Shown one piece after another: positions 9,401-17,742 of a stretch of 64,000 nucleotides of DNA. Origin of the DNA: Thiothrix lacustris DSM 21227 (GTDB taxonomy: Bacteria > Pseudomonadota > Gammaproteobacteria > Thiotrichales > Thiotrichaceae); contig NZ_JHYQ01000012.1 in NCBI RefSeq assembly GCF_000621325.1, forward strand, positions 62,001 to 126,000, read 5' to 3'. Below the pieces are notes generated by a model that was not told the origin of the DNA, made no database searches, and saw only the letters and a list, made by a program, of their open reading frames with translations. Made by a program: the position numbers and the translations under genes. Every line of letters starts with the position of its first letter. Within the stretch, counting starts at the first letter, position 1.

Positions 9401-9426
9401 GCGGTCATCCAGCCATGAATGACCGC
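9401..9426. repeat. 8-bp inverted repeat between TPR gene and thiO
   Basis: GCGGTCAT (9401-9408) and ATGACCGC (9419-9426) pair around a 10-base loop. There is no U-tract on either strand, so it is not a typical intrinsic terminator. It could be an operator or mRNA hairpin in the thiO leader. Confidence 0.4.
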
Positions 9427-9435
9427 TGGGGCGGT

Positions 9436-11025
9436 TTATTGCAGGGTGGTGTTCTGCACGGGCATGTCTTCAAGCAAGGGTGGAGCAGGTGTGCTGAGAC
9501 GTTGCTTGATGTTTTTCCAGAGTGGCTGGGCTGCTAACAGGCTTATTTTGTGGTGGCTATTGGCCTTGTCTACGGCAGTACTTAGGGTTTGGATACAACC
9601 TTTACAGTCGTCAGTACGACAATGGGTGGTCAATTTGCCGAAGGTTTCCCAGCCACCCAGTTCAGCATATTGTGGGACAGTAGCAGCGATGCGGGCAAAT
9701 TCACCGCGCCGGAAATAAAACAAGCAGGGAATTGTGCGCAGCGGATCGGGGTAGCCGGAGTTTAGCCCGGCAATATCGCGCATTAAGGTGAAAGCCCGTT
9801 CCCACTGCCGCAGGGCGCACAGTCCCACGGCCATCAGGTGTCCGATCGTGGTGTCGTAAGGGTTTACTTGACGGGCTGTTTCAATTTCCACTTGCCCCAT
9901 CTCGTAGTCGCCCCGGTGGAAGCATTCCAGTGCAAAAATACTGTGCGCCAAGGCATTGCCGGGGTTGAGTTCCAGCGCCCGTAAGGCCAAACGGTGCCAT
10001 TGGTTTGTCAGTAAGGTTTTGGTTGAGCCACGAAACATGTAGGCATACAAGCAGAGCACTGCGTAGTGCAGGTGGGCTAGTGCATCGTCATGGTAGCGTT
10101 GGGTGCGGGTTTGGCAGGCATCCATAAACGTTTGGAGGTTGGTTTCGCCAGCATTGTCTTGAATAAACGCTACATGTTCGACCAGTACCTGATAATGGCT
10201 GGGTATTGTGCCATGGGTTTTCCAATAACGGCTCCAGTACGCCATGGCTACACCACGATGTAGGCTAAAGGTTTCCTGTATCAATTGGCTGAAAATGGTT
10301 TCCAGCGTCTGTTGGGTATGGTGCGCTGGTAGAGGGGCACTATCTGACCATACGACTTCGTGGGTTAAGGTGTGGAAGAGGGCAAAGCGAATATCAAAGC
10401 CGTTGGGCACGATTTCAGCAGTGCATTGCAACAAGAATTCGGCTTGATGTTGGCGCCATGCGATGTCTAGTTCATCACCTTGTGGCGTTTTGGTTGGGCT
10501 GATACGTGCTAGCGCAATCCGTACTTCGCGGAAATTCCCCATCACCATCGGTAATATTGAACGCATGTTGTAGACTAAGCCACGCAAGCTGTCATCGCGT
10601 ATGAGGGCTGTATCAGGGTAACAAATGTGTACTTTTGGCCCGAGAGATTGAATGCTTTTAGGGCCGAAGTGTTGTACGACGAGCGGCTCTGACTTGGCCA
10701 TACTGTCAAAAACGGGTTGGTAACTGCCACTCGGTAGGATAATCCTGATCTTGCTGTCTTTCCCTTCCGTAGCGTAATAGGTTTCTAGTAATTTACGCAC
10801 CCGCCCAGCCTCGACACGCACCGCAGGGCTGTCAGTGGGGCAAAAGTCGTCTGGCTTACCAAGGGCTTCAATGGCAATGCCATATTGTGTGATTTTCTCA
10901 CCGCGTCCAGCTAATGTTTCAGCAACGATGTAGGTAAGAAAATTACATGCCTGTTTTTTACCATCTAATAGTCTGCTGGCTAATATTTGGCTAAGCTCGT
11001 TTTCAATAAAATCTTTTTCTTCCAT
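9436..11025 (-). CDS. TPR-containing regulator-like protein
   Basis: The 529-residue protein begins with a helical region ending in DSPAVRVEAGRVRKLLETYYA and RIILPSGSYQPVF (about 65-105). That segment is common at the N-terminus of TPR and adenylate-cyclase-like regulatory proteins, where it is thought to act as a DNA- or partner-binding module. The C-terminal half has tetratricopeptide-like helices (ALRALELNPGNALAHSIFALECFHRGDYEMGQVEIETARQ is the clearest). There is no signal peptide. The start MEEKDFIENEL is chosen over an upstream ATG at 11103 because the longer N-terminus is not family-like. It is divergent from the pseudokinase gene group and may control it; no direct evidence. Confidence 0.55.
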   Translation of the reverse strand: MEEKDFIENELSQILASRLLDGKKQACNFLTYIVAETLAGRGEKITQYGIAIEALGKPDDFCPTDSPAVRVEAGRVRKLLETYYATEGKDSKIRIILPSGSYQPVFDSMAKSEPLVVQHFGPKSIQSLGPKVHICYPDTALIRDDSLRGLVYNMRSILPMVMGNFREVRIALARISPTKTPQGDELDIAWRQHQAEFLLQCTAEIVPNGFDIRFALFHTLTHEVVWSDSAPLPAHHTQQTLETIFSQLIQETFSLHRGVAMAYWSRYWKTHGTIPSHYQVLVEHVAFIQDNAGETNLQTFMDACQTRTQRYHDDALAHLHYAVLCLYAYMFRGSTKTLLTNQWHRLALRALELNPGNALAHSIFALECFHRGDYEMGQVEIETARQVNPYDTTIGHLMAVGLCALRQWERAFTLMRDIAGLNSGYPDPLRTIPCLFYFRRGEFARIAATVPQYAELGGWETFGKLTTHCRTDDCKGCIQTLSTAVDKANSHHKISLLAAQPLWKNIKQRLSTPAPPLLEDMPVQNTTLQ

Positions 11026-11436
11026 AAAATATCTTTTCTTCTTAATAAAAACAGCTAGTTCCCGCAAGGATATTACCAAATTATGAATTGCCAATAGTTG
11101 CATGAAAGTAATACGGCCAACAAGCTGTGAATTTGTAACATTCTGTACCAGTCATTTTTTCTTTACTTCTTTACTATTATTTATTTCAAATGCTTACGTT
11201 ATTTTTGAATAATATTTAAACAAATTAATATGAGGTGTTGATGCAGGAAAACTTCGTCGGTGTTACGGGTAACAGGGAGGTTTTACTTGGTATTGGTGCT
11301 TAAAACGTTAACATGCCGCCCATGGGTAGGGCTGTAGTATGTAATATTTTCAGGGCTGGCAACGTCGTTGTTGCGTTCGATTTATTCTGCTGAATTTTCG
11401 TGGTTGGTATTTTTTCTGAGAAATGGAGTGTTGGTG
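11026..11436. other. AT-rich divergent intergenic region
   Basis: This 411-base region between the TPR gene and the pseudokinase gene is clearly more AT-rich than its neighbours, especially 11150-11230. It must hold the promoters of both. A 20-codon ORF (11241-11303, MQENFVGVTGNREVLLGIGA) has GAGGTG three bases before its ATG and could be a leader peptide, but nothing else supports it. No tRNA or repeat was seen. Confidence 0.4.
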
Positions 11437-12759
11437 ATGGGGGCTTTGATTCATGCAGATAAGCATCTGGTGTTAAATAACCGCTATGCTTTGTTGGGTT
11501 GTATTGCGGTATCAAGCGCTGGAAAAATATACAAAGGACGTGATTTGGGGCTGGTTGACAATCAAGAGTTGGAGTCGCGTGTTTTAATCCATGTTTTACC
11601 CAAAGCAGCATTATGTTGGCCATTGGATGACATGTTTCAGCAAATCCGTAGCACTTGCCAGCAGATTCGTGAAGCTTGGATTCTTGAGCCTTTGGCTTAT
11701 GGGCAAGATAAGGATCTTGCTTATGTTGTGCTGAAAAGTCCTGCCACAGAAGTATTACAGAGTTTACTTAGCACAAATAGCGATAAGCCTTGCTATCAGG
11801 GCACACGGCAACGTATCGATCCTTTGGTAAAACAGGGTTACCTGAAAGCACATATTGCCCCTGCCTTATTCGTTTGTACTGCGGATGAAGGGTTGTATCT
11901 GCTGGCCACAGCACTTGCGCCACAGGTGCAGGCTTTGGATAAAGGTATCTCACATCGCCAGTTCATGCCCCGCAAATCTTTGGGGCAAGCGTTGATGACT
12001 GGTATGTTGTTGAGCCTTTTTGCTATTTTCACCGCAGTGGCGGGTAATACTGCTTTGGATATGGGGCTGATTGATAAGCCGTCGCTGCTGGGTGCTTGGA
12101 AGACAGAATCCGTTCCGCCATCGCAGCCTATGGAATTGGCTGCATTGCCGAGTACCAATGCTGCATCCGTTCTCGTGAGGCAGCATGATCAAGTTATGCG
12201 TACTTTTTCGGATGATTTAGTGCCTTTAACGAAGACTGATGCTCAGCCATTGCCCGCGTCACTGAAGTCATCGACGGTGGCTTTGGTTAGAGCACCTTCT
12301 CCAAAAAGTGAGTTTGGGACACAGAAAAAGGCCACTGTGACGGCTTCAGCACCAAAGCCTGCACCAACTAGCCGCAATGCTGACCGTCCGCAGGCAGCTA
12401 AGGTGTTGAAACAGCCTGAGGTATCTACCCCTCCAAACCAGCTGGGTATTGATGAGCTGATTTCTCAGGCTTATGCCATGCTGAATACTGGCAATCTGGG
12501 GGGGCAAAACGGGGCGCTGTATTTTGTGCGGCAACTGCGGTCGCAGTCAGCTTCACACCCACAGGTTACACGGTTGGGGCAAGAAATTACGGCGGCTTAC
12601 CTTCGACAGGTCAGAGGGAATTTACAGACTGGTAGGCTGACAGCAGCAGCCCGAGTGTTACCTATGACCCGGCAACTTATTCAAGAGTTTAACTTGCCAA
12701 ATCTCAATCCAGCTCAACAGGTACTGGAAGATAAAATAGTGGAGCTTAATGGTCATTAA
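11437..12759 (+). CDS. Membrane-anchored pseudokinase-like protein
   Basis: The first 120 or so residues resemble the N-lobe of a Ser/Thr protein kinase (LNNRYALLGCIAVSSAGKIYKGRDL, then a long helix MFQQIRSTCQQIREAWILEPLAYG and a hinge-like DLAYVVLKS). No HRD, DFG or catalytic lysine pattern follows, so it would be a pseudokinase. A transmembrane helix lies near residues 183-205 (GMLLSLFAIFTAVAGNTALDM). A Pro/Ala/Ser-rich linker (about 215-335) and a helical C-terminal domain of TPR-like character follow. The start MGALIHADKH has GGAGTG six bases upstream; an ATG 23 codons earlier lacks this. It overlaps the roadblock gene region and is probably the first gene of a three-gene operon. Confidence 0.5.
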   Translation: MGALIHADKHLVLNNRYALLGCIAVSSAGKIYKGRDLGLVDNQELESRVLIHVLPKAALCWPLDDMFQQIRSTCQQIREAWILEPLAYGQDKDLAYVVLKSPATEVLQSLLSTNSDKPCYQGTRQRIDPLVKQGYLKAHIAPALFVCTADEGLYLLATALAPQVQALDKGISHRQFMPRKSLGQALMTGMLLSLFAIFTAVAGNTALDMGLIDKPSLLGAWKTESVPPSQPMELAALPSTNAASVLVRQHDQVMRTFSDDLVPLTKTDAQPLPASLKSSTVALVRAPSPKSEFGTQKKATVTASAPKPAPTSRNADRPQAAKVLKQPEVSTPPNQLGIDELISQAYAMLNTGNLGGQNGALYFVRQLRSQSASHPQVTRLGQEITAAYLRQVRGNLQTGRLTAAARVLPMTRQLIQEFNLPNLNPAQQVLEDKIVELNGH

Positions 12760-12796
12760 TGGCCAGCGCATTTTTAGTCAGAATAAAGGGGAAACC

Positions 12797-13171
12797 ATGA
12801 TCAACCAACAGAGAGCTTGGCTTTTTGCCGAGCAATTGCAACACCGTATGCCTGAAATTGAAAATCTCCAGCTGTTGACGGTGGATGGTTTGGCTATGCG
12901 GGGTAGTTGTTTGAGGCAAGATGAAGATAAGTTGTCTGCTTTGTCGGCGCTGTTATATAGCGGGGCACAGCAGTTGGCTGAGTGCCTTCAGGAGGAGAGT
13001 CCCAAGGGGCTGATTGTTTGTATTGGTGTGTCAGCTTATGTGATTGCCCAGTTGGGTGATGAGTTAGTGCTGGGGTTGCAGGTGCCTGCTGATTTAGGAC
13101 ATCCACAATTTCTCCAGACGGTGTGCCAACTCATTGGTGAGTATGAGCAGAGCTCCCCTTTAATTCACTGA
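12797..13171 (+). CDS. Roadblock/LC7-like protein
   Basis: The 124-residue protein has the alpha-beta pattern of roadblock/LC7 domains: an N-terminal helix (WLFAEQLQHRMPEIENLQLL), the strand-turn VDGLAMRGS, a central helix (LSALSALLYSGAQQLAECL), and two strands (GLIVCIGVSAYVIAQLGDELVLGLQVP) before a final helix. In bacteria such proteins act as dimeric partners of small GTPases (MglB) or of signalling NTPases. No GTPase is encoded next to it. The start has AAAGGGG upstream. It follows the pseudokinase gene by 37 bases. Confidence 0.6.
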   Translation: MINQQRAWLFAEQLQHRMPEIENLQLLTVDGLAMRGSCLRQDEDKLSALSALLYSGAQQLAECLQEESPKGLIVCIGVSAYVIAQLGDELVLGLQVPADLGHPQFLQTVCQLIGEYEQSSPLIH

Positions 13172-13205
13172 GTGTGATCATCAATACAGAGATAGGAGTA
13201 TGACA

Positions 13206-13496
13206 ATGGATCTAGTCAGCATGACCAACAGTATTTTGCAAAAAATTCCGGTGGTATTGATTCCGACCGCGAATGACGGAATCCTGTTACAACGTTATCA
13301 GCCGTTTTTCAAAAAGCATGAGGATGCTGTTATTCGGGGTTTTTACGACGTGGTGTATGGTGATCAAGAGGCTATCCACCGTGCATCGGGGTTGAATCAG
13401 GCGATTTTGGGGCGATTCATTCACATTGAAATCGACAACCTGCTGGTTCAGGGGCGGGCGATTCTGCATGAAAAAGTTCAACAGGCAGCAGCTTGA
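13206..13496 (+). CDS. Small helical protein of unknown function
   Basis: The 96-residue protein is predicted mostly helical (RYQPFFKKHEDAVIRGFYDVVYG, then LNQAILGRFIHIEIDNLLVQGRAILHEKV). The KHEDAVIRGFYDVVY segment recalls the first helices of globin-coupled sensors (protoglobin-like), but no proximal histidine context can be assigned. AGGAG lies 7 bases before the ATG at 13206, while the ATG at 13200 is only one base from it, which decides the start. It is probably the third gene of the operon begun by the pseudokinase and roadblock genes. Confidence 0.5.
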   Translation: MDLVSMTNSILQKIPVVLIPTANDGILLQRYQPFFKKHEDAVIRGFYDVVYGDQEAIHRASGLNQAILGRFIHIEIDNLLVQGRAILHEKVQQAAA

Positions 13497-13537
13497 TCCA
13501 GTTTTAAGCTTATCGAATCCCTTTTGATAAATGAGGC

Positions 13538-14071
13538 ATGATTTTGAAGATACACATGATAACTGGTTTACCTACGCAGATGGGTAAATCATTGCTCCTA
13601 CTGACATTGCTATTGGCTAGCTCCTGTCTATTTGCTGCTGATAATGAAGGTGCAGCGCCGTTGCCTGCGGGTGTTTGTCCTTTGAATAGTGGAGGGCCTT
13701 CGCTGTTGGGAAGTCAATGGCGTTTGCTGTCCATTTATGGAACCCCCGTGCCTGCCGAGCTGGAAATTAACCTGACGGTTGGGGAAGATGCTTTGCACGG
13801 TTCGTCAGGTTGCAATGATTACACCACCAACTTCAAACGTGTTGGGCATACGGGTTTTATGATGACGGGCGTGGAAAAAGGTAAAGACGTTTGCCGAGTA
13901 TTGCCGACTGTCAGGGGTGGGCCGACGATCAATGTGGGGAATTGGGAAGGCAGTTATATCCGTACCCTGCAACGCGCAGGTAGTGTGCAGCAAGAGGGCA
14001 ATACCCTGCATTTCTACAACCGCAGTGGTGAACCGTCTGTGGTGTTTGCCAAAAAATTTGGCAACAGCTAA
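13538..14071 (+). CDS. Secreted META-domain (HslJ-like) protein
   Basis: An N-terminal hydrophobic stretch (MGKSLLLLTLLLASSCLFAA) is a signal peptide. The cysteine in ASSC could be a weak lipobox, or cleavage may occur after LFA. The mature part contains a META domain: LLGSQWRLLSIYGTPVPAELEINLTV, then the signature GSSGCNDYTTNFKR and FMMTGVEKGKDVC (canonical families have m.TRMAC here). META domains occur in E. coli HslJ, an outer-membrane-associated heat-inducible protein, and in stress-related lipoproteins. Translation may start at an internal Met (MGKSLL). It is convergent with ilvD. Confidence 0.65.
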   Translation: MILKIHMITGLPTQMGKSLLLLTLLLASSCLFAADNEGAAPLPAGVCPLNSGGPSLLGSQWRLLSIYGTPVPAELEINLTVGEDALHGSSGCNDYTTNFKRVGHTGFMMTGVEKGKDVCRVLPTVRGGPTINVGNWEGSYIRTLQRAGSVQQEGNTLHFYNRSGEPSVVFAKKFGNS

Positions 14072-14086
14072 GCCGTAGTGGGATCT

Positions 14087-14117
14087 ATCGGGAAAGGCCG
14101 TGATGACCGTTCCCGAT
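14087..14117. repeat. 8-bp inverted repeat between convergent genes
   Basis: ATCGGGAA (14087-14094) and TTCCCGAT (14110-14117) form a stem between the META gene and ilvD stops. Without a U-tract it is at best a weak bidirectional terminator or an mRNA 3'-end stabiliser. Confidence 0.4.
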
Positions 14118-14132
14118 GAGCGCCTGATCCGT

Positions 14133-15983
14133 TTACTTTTCCAGTTGTGTTACGTCACGCACCGCGCCACGCGAAGCCGAAGTGGTCATCGCCGCATACG
14201 CTTTCAACGCTGCACTTACCACCCGATCACGATTTACTGGCTTCCAGCCTGCTTTGCCTTGTGCGTCCATTGCGCTCCGACGGCTGGCAAGTTCTGCATC
14301 ACTGATGCGCACGTTGATGGTGCGGTTGGGGATGTCGATGTCGATCATGTCACCTTCCTGCACCAGACCGATGGCGCCGCCTTCGGCTGCTTCTGGGGAT
14401 ACGTGGCCGATGGAAAGGCCGGATGTACCACCAGAGAAACGCCCGTCGGTGATCAGCGCACATGCTTTACCCAAGCCTTTGGACTTGATGTAGGAGGTGG
14501 GGTAAAGCATTTCCTGCATACCGGGGCCGCCGCGTGGACCTTCGTAACGGATCAACACGATGTCGCCCGCGACGATATTGTCGGCGAGAATGCCTGCTAC
14601 TGCTGCATCTTGTGACTCGAAAATACGCGCAGGGCCGGAGAATTTGAGGATGCTGTCATCGACTCCAGCGGTTTTCACGACACAGCCCTCCAACGCGATA
14701 TTGCCGAACAATACGGCAAGGCCGCCTTCGGTGCTGTAAGCGTGGGCTTTGTCGCGGATACAGCCGTTGGCACGATCCGTGTCGAGGGTATCCCAGCGTT
14801 TGCTTTGGCTGAACGCGACTTGTGTAGGAACACCACCGGGGCCTGCGCGGAAGAATTCGTGGCGCTTGGCATCGTCGGTCAAGCGTACATCCCATAACGA
14901 CAGGGCTTCTGCCATATTGGTGGCGTGGACAGTACCTGCTTCGCGGTGCAGTAAGCCTGCGCGGTCGAGTTCGCCCAGAATAGCAAACACGCCCCCGGCA
15001 CGGTGTACGTCTTCCATGTGGTAAAGCGGTGTGGAGGGTGCAACTTTACACAATTGTGGGACTTTACGTGACAGGCGGTCGATGTCGTTTAGGGTGAAAT
15101 TCACCTCGCCTTCTTCGGCTGCTGCCAGCAAGTGCAGGATGGTATTGGTGGAACCGCCCATGGCAATGTCCAGACACATGGCATTTTCAAACGCTTCAAA
15201 CGTGGCGATGGAACGCGGTAATACGGTTTCATCATCCTGCTCATAGTAACGTTTCGCCAAGCCGACGATGATACGCCCAGCTTCGAGGAACAAACGCTTG
15301 CGGTCGGAATGCGTCGCCAACGTGGAACCATTGCCCGGCAAACTTAAGCCCAGCGCTTCGGTGAGGCAGTTCATCGAGTTGGCGGTGAACATGCCGGAAC
15401 ACGAGCCGCAGGTCGGGCAGGCGGAACGTTCCATGGTTTCCACGTTTTCGTCGCTTTCGGCACTGTTGGCGGCGGAGACCATCGCATCAACCAGGTCCAG
15501 CTTCACCAGCTTGCCGCCGATCACGGCTTTGCCGGATTCCATTGGCCCGCCGGAGACGAAAATGGTGGGAATGTTCAGGCGCATGGCGGCGTTCAGCATC
15601 CCTGGCGTGATTTTGTCGCAATTGGAAATGCACACCAGTGCGTCGGCACAATGTGCATTCACCATGTACTCCACCGCATCGGCGATCAGCTCGCGGGATG
15701 GCAGGGAATACAGCATTCCGCCGTGTCCCATAGCAATGCCGTCATCCACGGCAATGGTGTTGAATTCTTTGGCGACGCCGCCAGCGGCTTCGATTTCACG
15801 CGCGACCAGTTGCCCCATGTCTTTGAGGTGCACATGCCCCGGTACAAATTGGGTGAACGAGTTGGCGATGGCGATGATGGGTTTCTGGAAATCTGCATCG
15901 GTCATGCCGGTCGCACGCCACAAAGCGCGTGCGCCAGCCATGTTGCGACCGCCAGTGGAGGTGCGGGAACGGTATACGGGCAT
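14133..15983 (-). CDS. ilvD: Dihydroxy-acid dehydratase IlvD
   Basis: IlvD dehydrates 2,3-dihydroxy-3-methylbutanoate and its isoleucine analogue in branched-chain amino acid synthesis, using an Fe-S cluster. The sequence starts [19 protein letters not shown]. It carries the cluster cysteines in [13 protein letters not shown] (about 122-134) and [20 protein letters not shown] (about 191-210), then [25 protein letters not shown] and [20 protein letters not shown] near the C-terminus. At 616 residues it is full length. It stands alone; no other ilv gene is in the window. Confidence 0.97.
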   Translation of the reverse strand: MPVYRSRTSTGGRNMAGARALWRATGMTDADFQKPIIAIANSFTQFVPGHVHLKDMGQLVAREIEAAGGVAKEFNTIAVDDGIAMGHGGMLYSLPSRELIADAVEYMVNAHCADALVCISNCDKITPGMLNAAMRLNIPTIFVSGGPMESGKAVIGGKLVKLDLVDAMVSAANSAESDENVETMERSACPTCGSCSGMFTANSMNCLTEALGLSLPGNGSTLATHSDRKRLFLEAGRIIVGLAKRYYEQDDETVLPRSIATFEAFENAMCLDIAMGGSTNTILHLLAAAEEGEVNFTLNDIDRLSRKVPQLCKVAPSTPLYHMEDVHRAGGVFAILGELDRAGLLHREAGTVHATNMAEALSLWDVRLTDDAKRHEFFRAGPGGVPTQVAFSQSKRWDTLDTDRANGCIRDKAHAYSTEGGLAVLFGNIALEGCVVKTAGVDDSILKFSGPARIFESQDAAVAGILADNIVAGDIVLIRYEGPRGGPGMQEMLYPTSYIKSKGLGKACALITDGRFSGGTSGLSIGHVSPEAAEGGAIGLVQEGDMIDIDIPNRTINVRISDAELASRRSAMDAQGKAGWKPVNRDRVVSAALKAYAAMTTSASRGAVRDVTQLEK

Positions 15984-16059
15984 GGTGTACTCCTGACAAC
16001 GAAAGCTTGCAAAGCCACATTCTAACGCTGGAAGAGCCGAACGTCATAATTTTAGGGGA

Positions 16060-16638
16060 TTAGGGATGCTGCTCATCTTTTTTATTCGGTGCTTTATGAG
16101 CCGTATTGTCATTCTGATAAGCGGTTAAAAACTCATGTGGATTGACATAAAATACCTGATCCAGTCCCATGGATTGCTCTGGTTTCCATTCGGTTACCTG
16201 TGGTGGCAGGCTGCGGATAGAATAATACAGGCTGGAGGCAACAGGGCTGCTACGATCTGGTGCGCCAATGTTGCCAATTTTTTGGCCGGTTTTGACCCAT
16301 GAGGCTGTTTTGACGCTGACTTGCTCCAGATTGGCATAGTGATGTAAGCGCCATTTTGCACCTAGTACCCAAACAGAGTGCTCACCATCTGGTGTGCTGT
16401 CATGATAAAGCACAAGGCCACTGGTTGTTGCTTCCACGGCAGTGCCTTTGTTGGCAAAAATATTAATGCCTTTTTGTGCATTTAAGCCGCCCACTTTGTA
16501 GGCGTAAGCAGCCGTATTTAGGTCGTAGACTTGCGTACCTTCTACTGGAACATGACGATCTTCTGGTATCCAGTAGCCAATCATGAATATGGTTAATGCT
16601 AATAAAAGTAGCAATGGTTTTTTGTTCATTGTGTGCAC
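16060..16638 (-). CDS. Catalytically degenerate M23 (LytM-like) protein
   Basis: A single N-terminal hydrophobic helix (PLLLLLALTIFMIGYWI) anchors or exports the protein. The rest aligns with the M23/LytM fold: KGINIFANKGTAVEATTSGLVLYH, RLHHYANLEQV, VKTGQKIGNIG and SSPVASSLYYSIR. In active M23 peptidases these read HxGIDI, YYAHL and HLHFEI. Here the zinc ligands His and Asp are Gln and Asn, the YAHL histidine is Asn, and HLHF is SLYY. All metal and catalytic positions are lost, as in amidase activators such as EnvC. It likely acts outside the cytoplasmic membrane as a peptidoglycan-binding or activator protein. Confidence 0.7.
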   Translation of the reverse strand: MHTMNKKPLLLLLALTIFMIGYWIPEDRHVPVEGTQVYDLNTAAYAYKVGGLNAQKGINIFANKGTAVEATTSGLVLYHDSTPDGEHSVWVLGAKWRLHHYANLEQVSVKTASWVKTGQKIGNIGAPDRSSPVASSLYYSIRSLPPQVTEWKPEQSMGLDQVFYVNPHEFLTAYQNDNTAHKAPNKKDEQHP

Positions 16639-16733
16639 CCTAATATAATACCGCTATTCTTATTTTTAAGACGGATGTACTGTCGAAAAGTTCATCTTTT
16701 CCAGTAGGGTACTATAAAATTATTTTGGGCGTC

Positions 16734-16758
16734 AAAAAACCTTTTTCCGAAGAAAGGT
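16734..16758 (-). terminator. Intrinsic terminator of the HExxH-protein gene
   Basis: On the minus strand ACCTTT, a short loop and AAAGGT are followed by six Ts (complement of 16734-16739). It lies directly after the stop at 16764 and separates this gene from the M23-like gene downstream. Confidence 0.65.
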
Positions 16759-16763
16759 GCTTT

Positions 16764-17588
16764 TTAGCTTGGATTGAGCAAAATCTGCTTGATTTCTTTA
16801 ATGGTGGACGTCCATTTAGATGGCGCATTTTCCTGCCAATCGAGTAGGTGTTTGTTGAGTGACTTATCTTGACTATCATCGCCTAAATTTAAGTAATTGA
16901 TGGTGGTCCACGTTTCTGGGTTTTCGGCAAAAATGGGTAGTAACTGGTTGGCCACCACTTCATTTAGATCACGCCCTTGTGCATAAGGGTCGGCACTGAG
17001 TGTTTGGGCATACTGCTTATACCAGGTTGGCATTTTCATCCCTTTGGGTAGTCTGCGATGGGTTTGCTTGAACATTTCTTGTTTATAGTCAGTGAACTTC
17101 GGGGCGTACTCTTGCCACTGCGGATAGGGGGGATTGCTTGCCCATTGTTGTGCCATTTTGTCTAGTGCGAATAGGCTGAAGGCTTCACAGAGTGATTCTT
17201 CAAACCATTGCTGTTTTGAGACGTTCTTAGGTTCTAAGTCGTAATTCGACATGAGATGGCACATTTCGTGGGAAAATTGATAGGACAGTTGTGCCCAATA
17301 ACGTCCTTTGACGTTTAAGAGAATGATGTATTCATTCGTGGGGCCTTTTTCATAGAGTGAGATGGGTCCACTGGTATCATTTCTGACAATAATGTCGCCG
17401 AAGGTACGCTTTGCCATATAGGGTGAAATCACCTCAATGACTGATTGTAAGACAGTCTGCACATCCTTGGGGTCGGCGTCACCCCAATCCTGGCTTTGTA
17501 CTTCAACGGTTGCTGGGGCAACAAAGGCCAGTACATACGTTGGGGTGAGGAACAATAGCACTAGAAGCAGTGTTTTCAGATAACGCAT
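16764..17588 (-). CDS. Secreted putative zinc metallopeptidase (HExxH)
   Basis: The 274-residue protein has a signal peptide (YLKTLLLVLLFLTPTYVLA). The mature chain contains SHEMCHLMSNYD (about 127-138), a match to HExxH, and a downstream WFEESLCEAFSLFAL with glutamates that could be the third zinc ligand, the arrangement of gluzincins. No close family is recognised. It is likely periplasmic or secreted. It is upstream of the M23-like gene on the same strand but separated by a terminator, and downstream of a two-component system that may or may not control it. Confidence 0.55.
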   Translation of the reverse strand: MRYLKTLLLVLLFLTPTYVLAFVAPATVEVQSQDWGDADPKDVQTVLQSVIEVISPYMAKRTFGDIIVRNDTSGPISLYEKGPTNEYIILLNVKGRYWAQLSYQFSHEMCHLMSNYDLEPKNVSKQQWFEESLCEAFSLFALDKMAQQWASNPPYPQWQEYAPKFTDYKQEMFKQTHRRLPKGMKMPTWYKQYAQTLSADPYAQGRDLNEVVANQLLPIFAENPETWTTINYLNLGDDSQDKSLNKHLLDWQENAPSKWTSTIKEIKQILLNPS

Positions 17589-17664
17589 AGCATTACTCAG
17601 CAGTTGCCTGTCGGTGAGGCGGCAGGGGATTACTCGGGGTCAGGGGTTTTGGATTCGATATTTT

Positions 17665-17690
17665 GCCTTTCCAGCGAGTTTTGGAAAGGC
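17665..17690. repeat. 9-bp perfect hairpin after the histidine kinase gene
   Basis: GCCTTTCCA (17665-17673) and TGGAAAGGC (17682-17690) form a perfect stem with an 8-base loop. It sits just downstream of the histidine kinase stop. No clear U-tract follows in either direction, so it may be a Rho-independent terminator of low quality or a stabilising hairpin. Confidence 0.45.
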
Positions 17691-17742
17691 CTTATCCTGT
17701 TGATCGGTAGTGGAAGCGCGATAGGCTGTGAGGCTGCTGGCG

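Noticed and set aside
11241-11303. 20-codon ORF as a real gene before the pseudokinase
   Set aside because: Only a short Shine-Dalgarno supports it; no terminator or alternative structure next to it was found.
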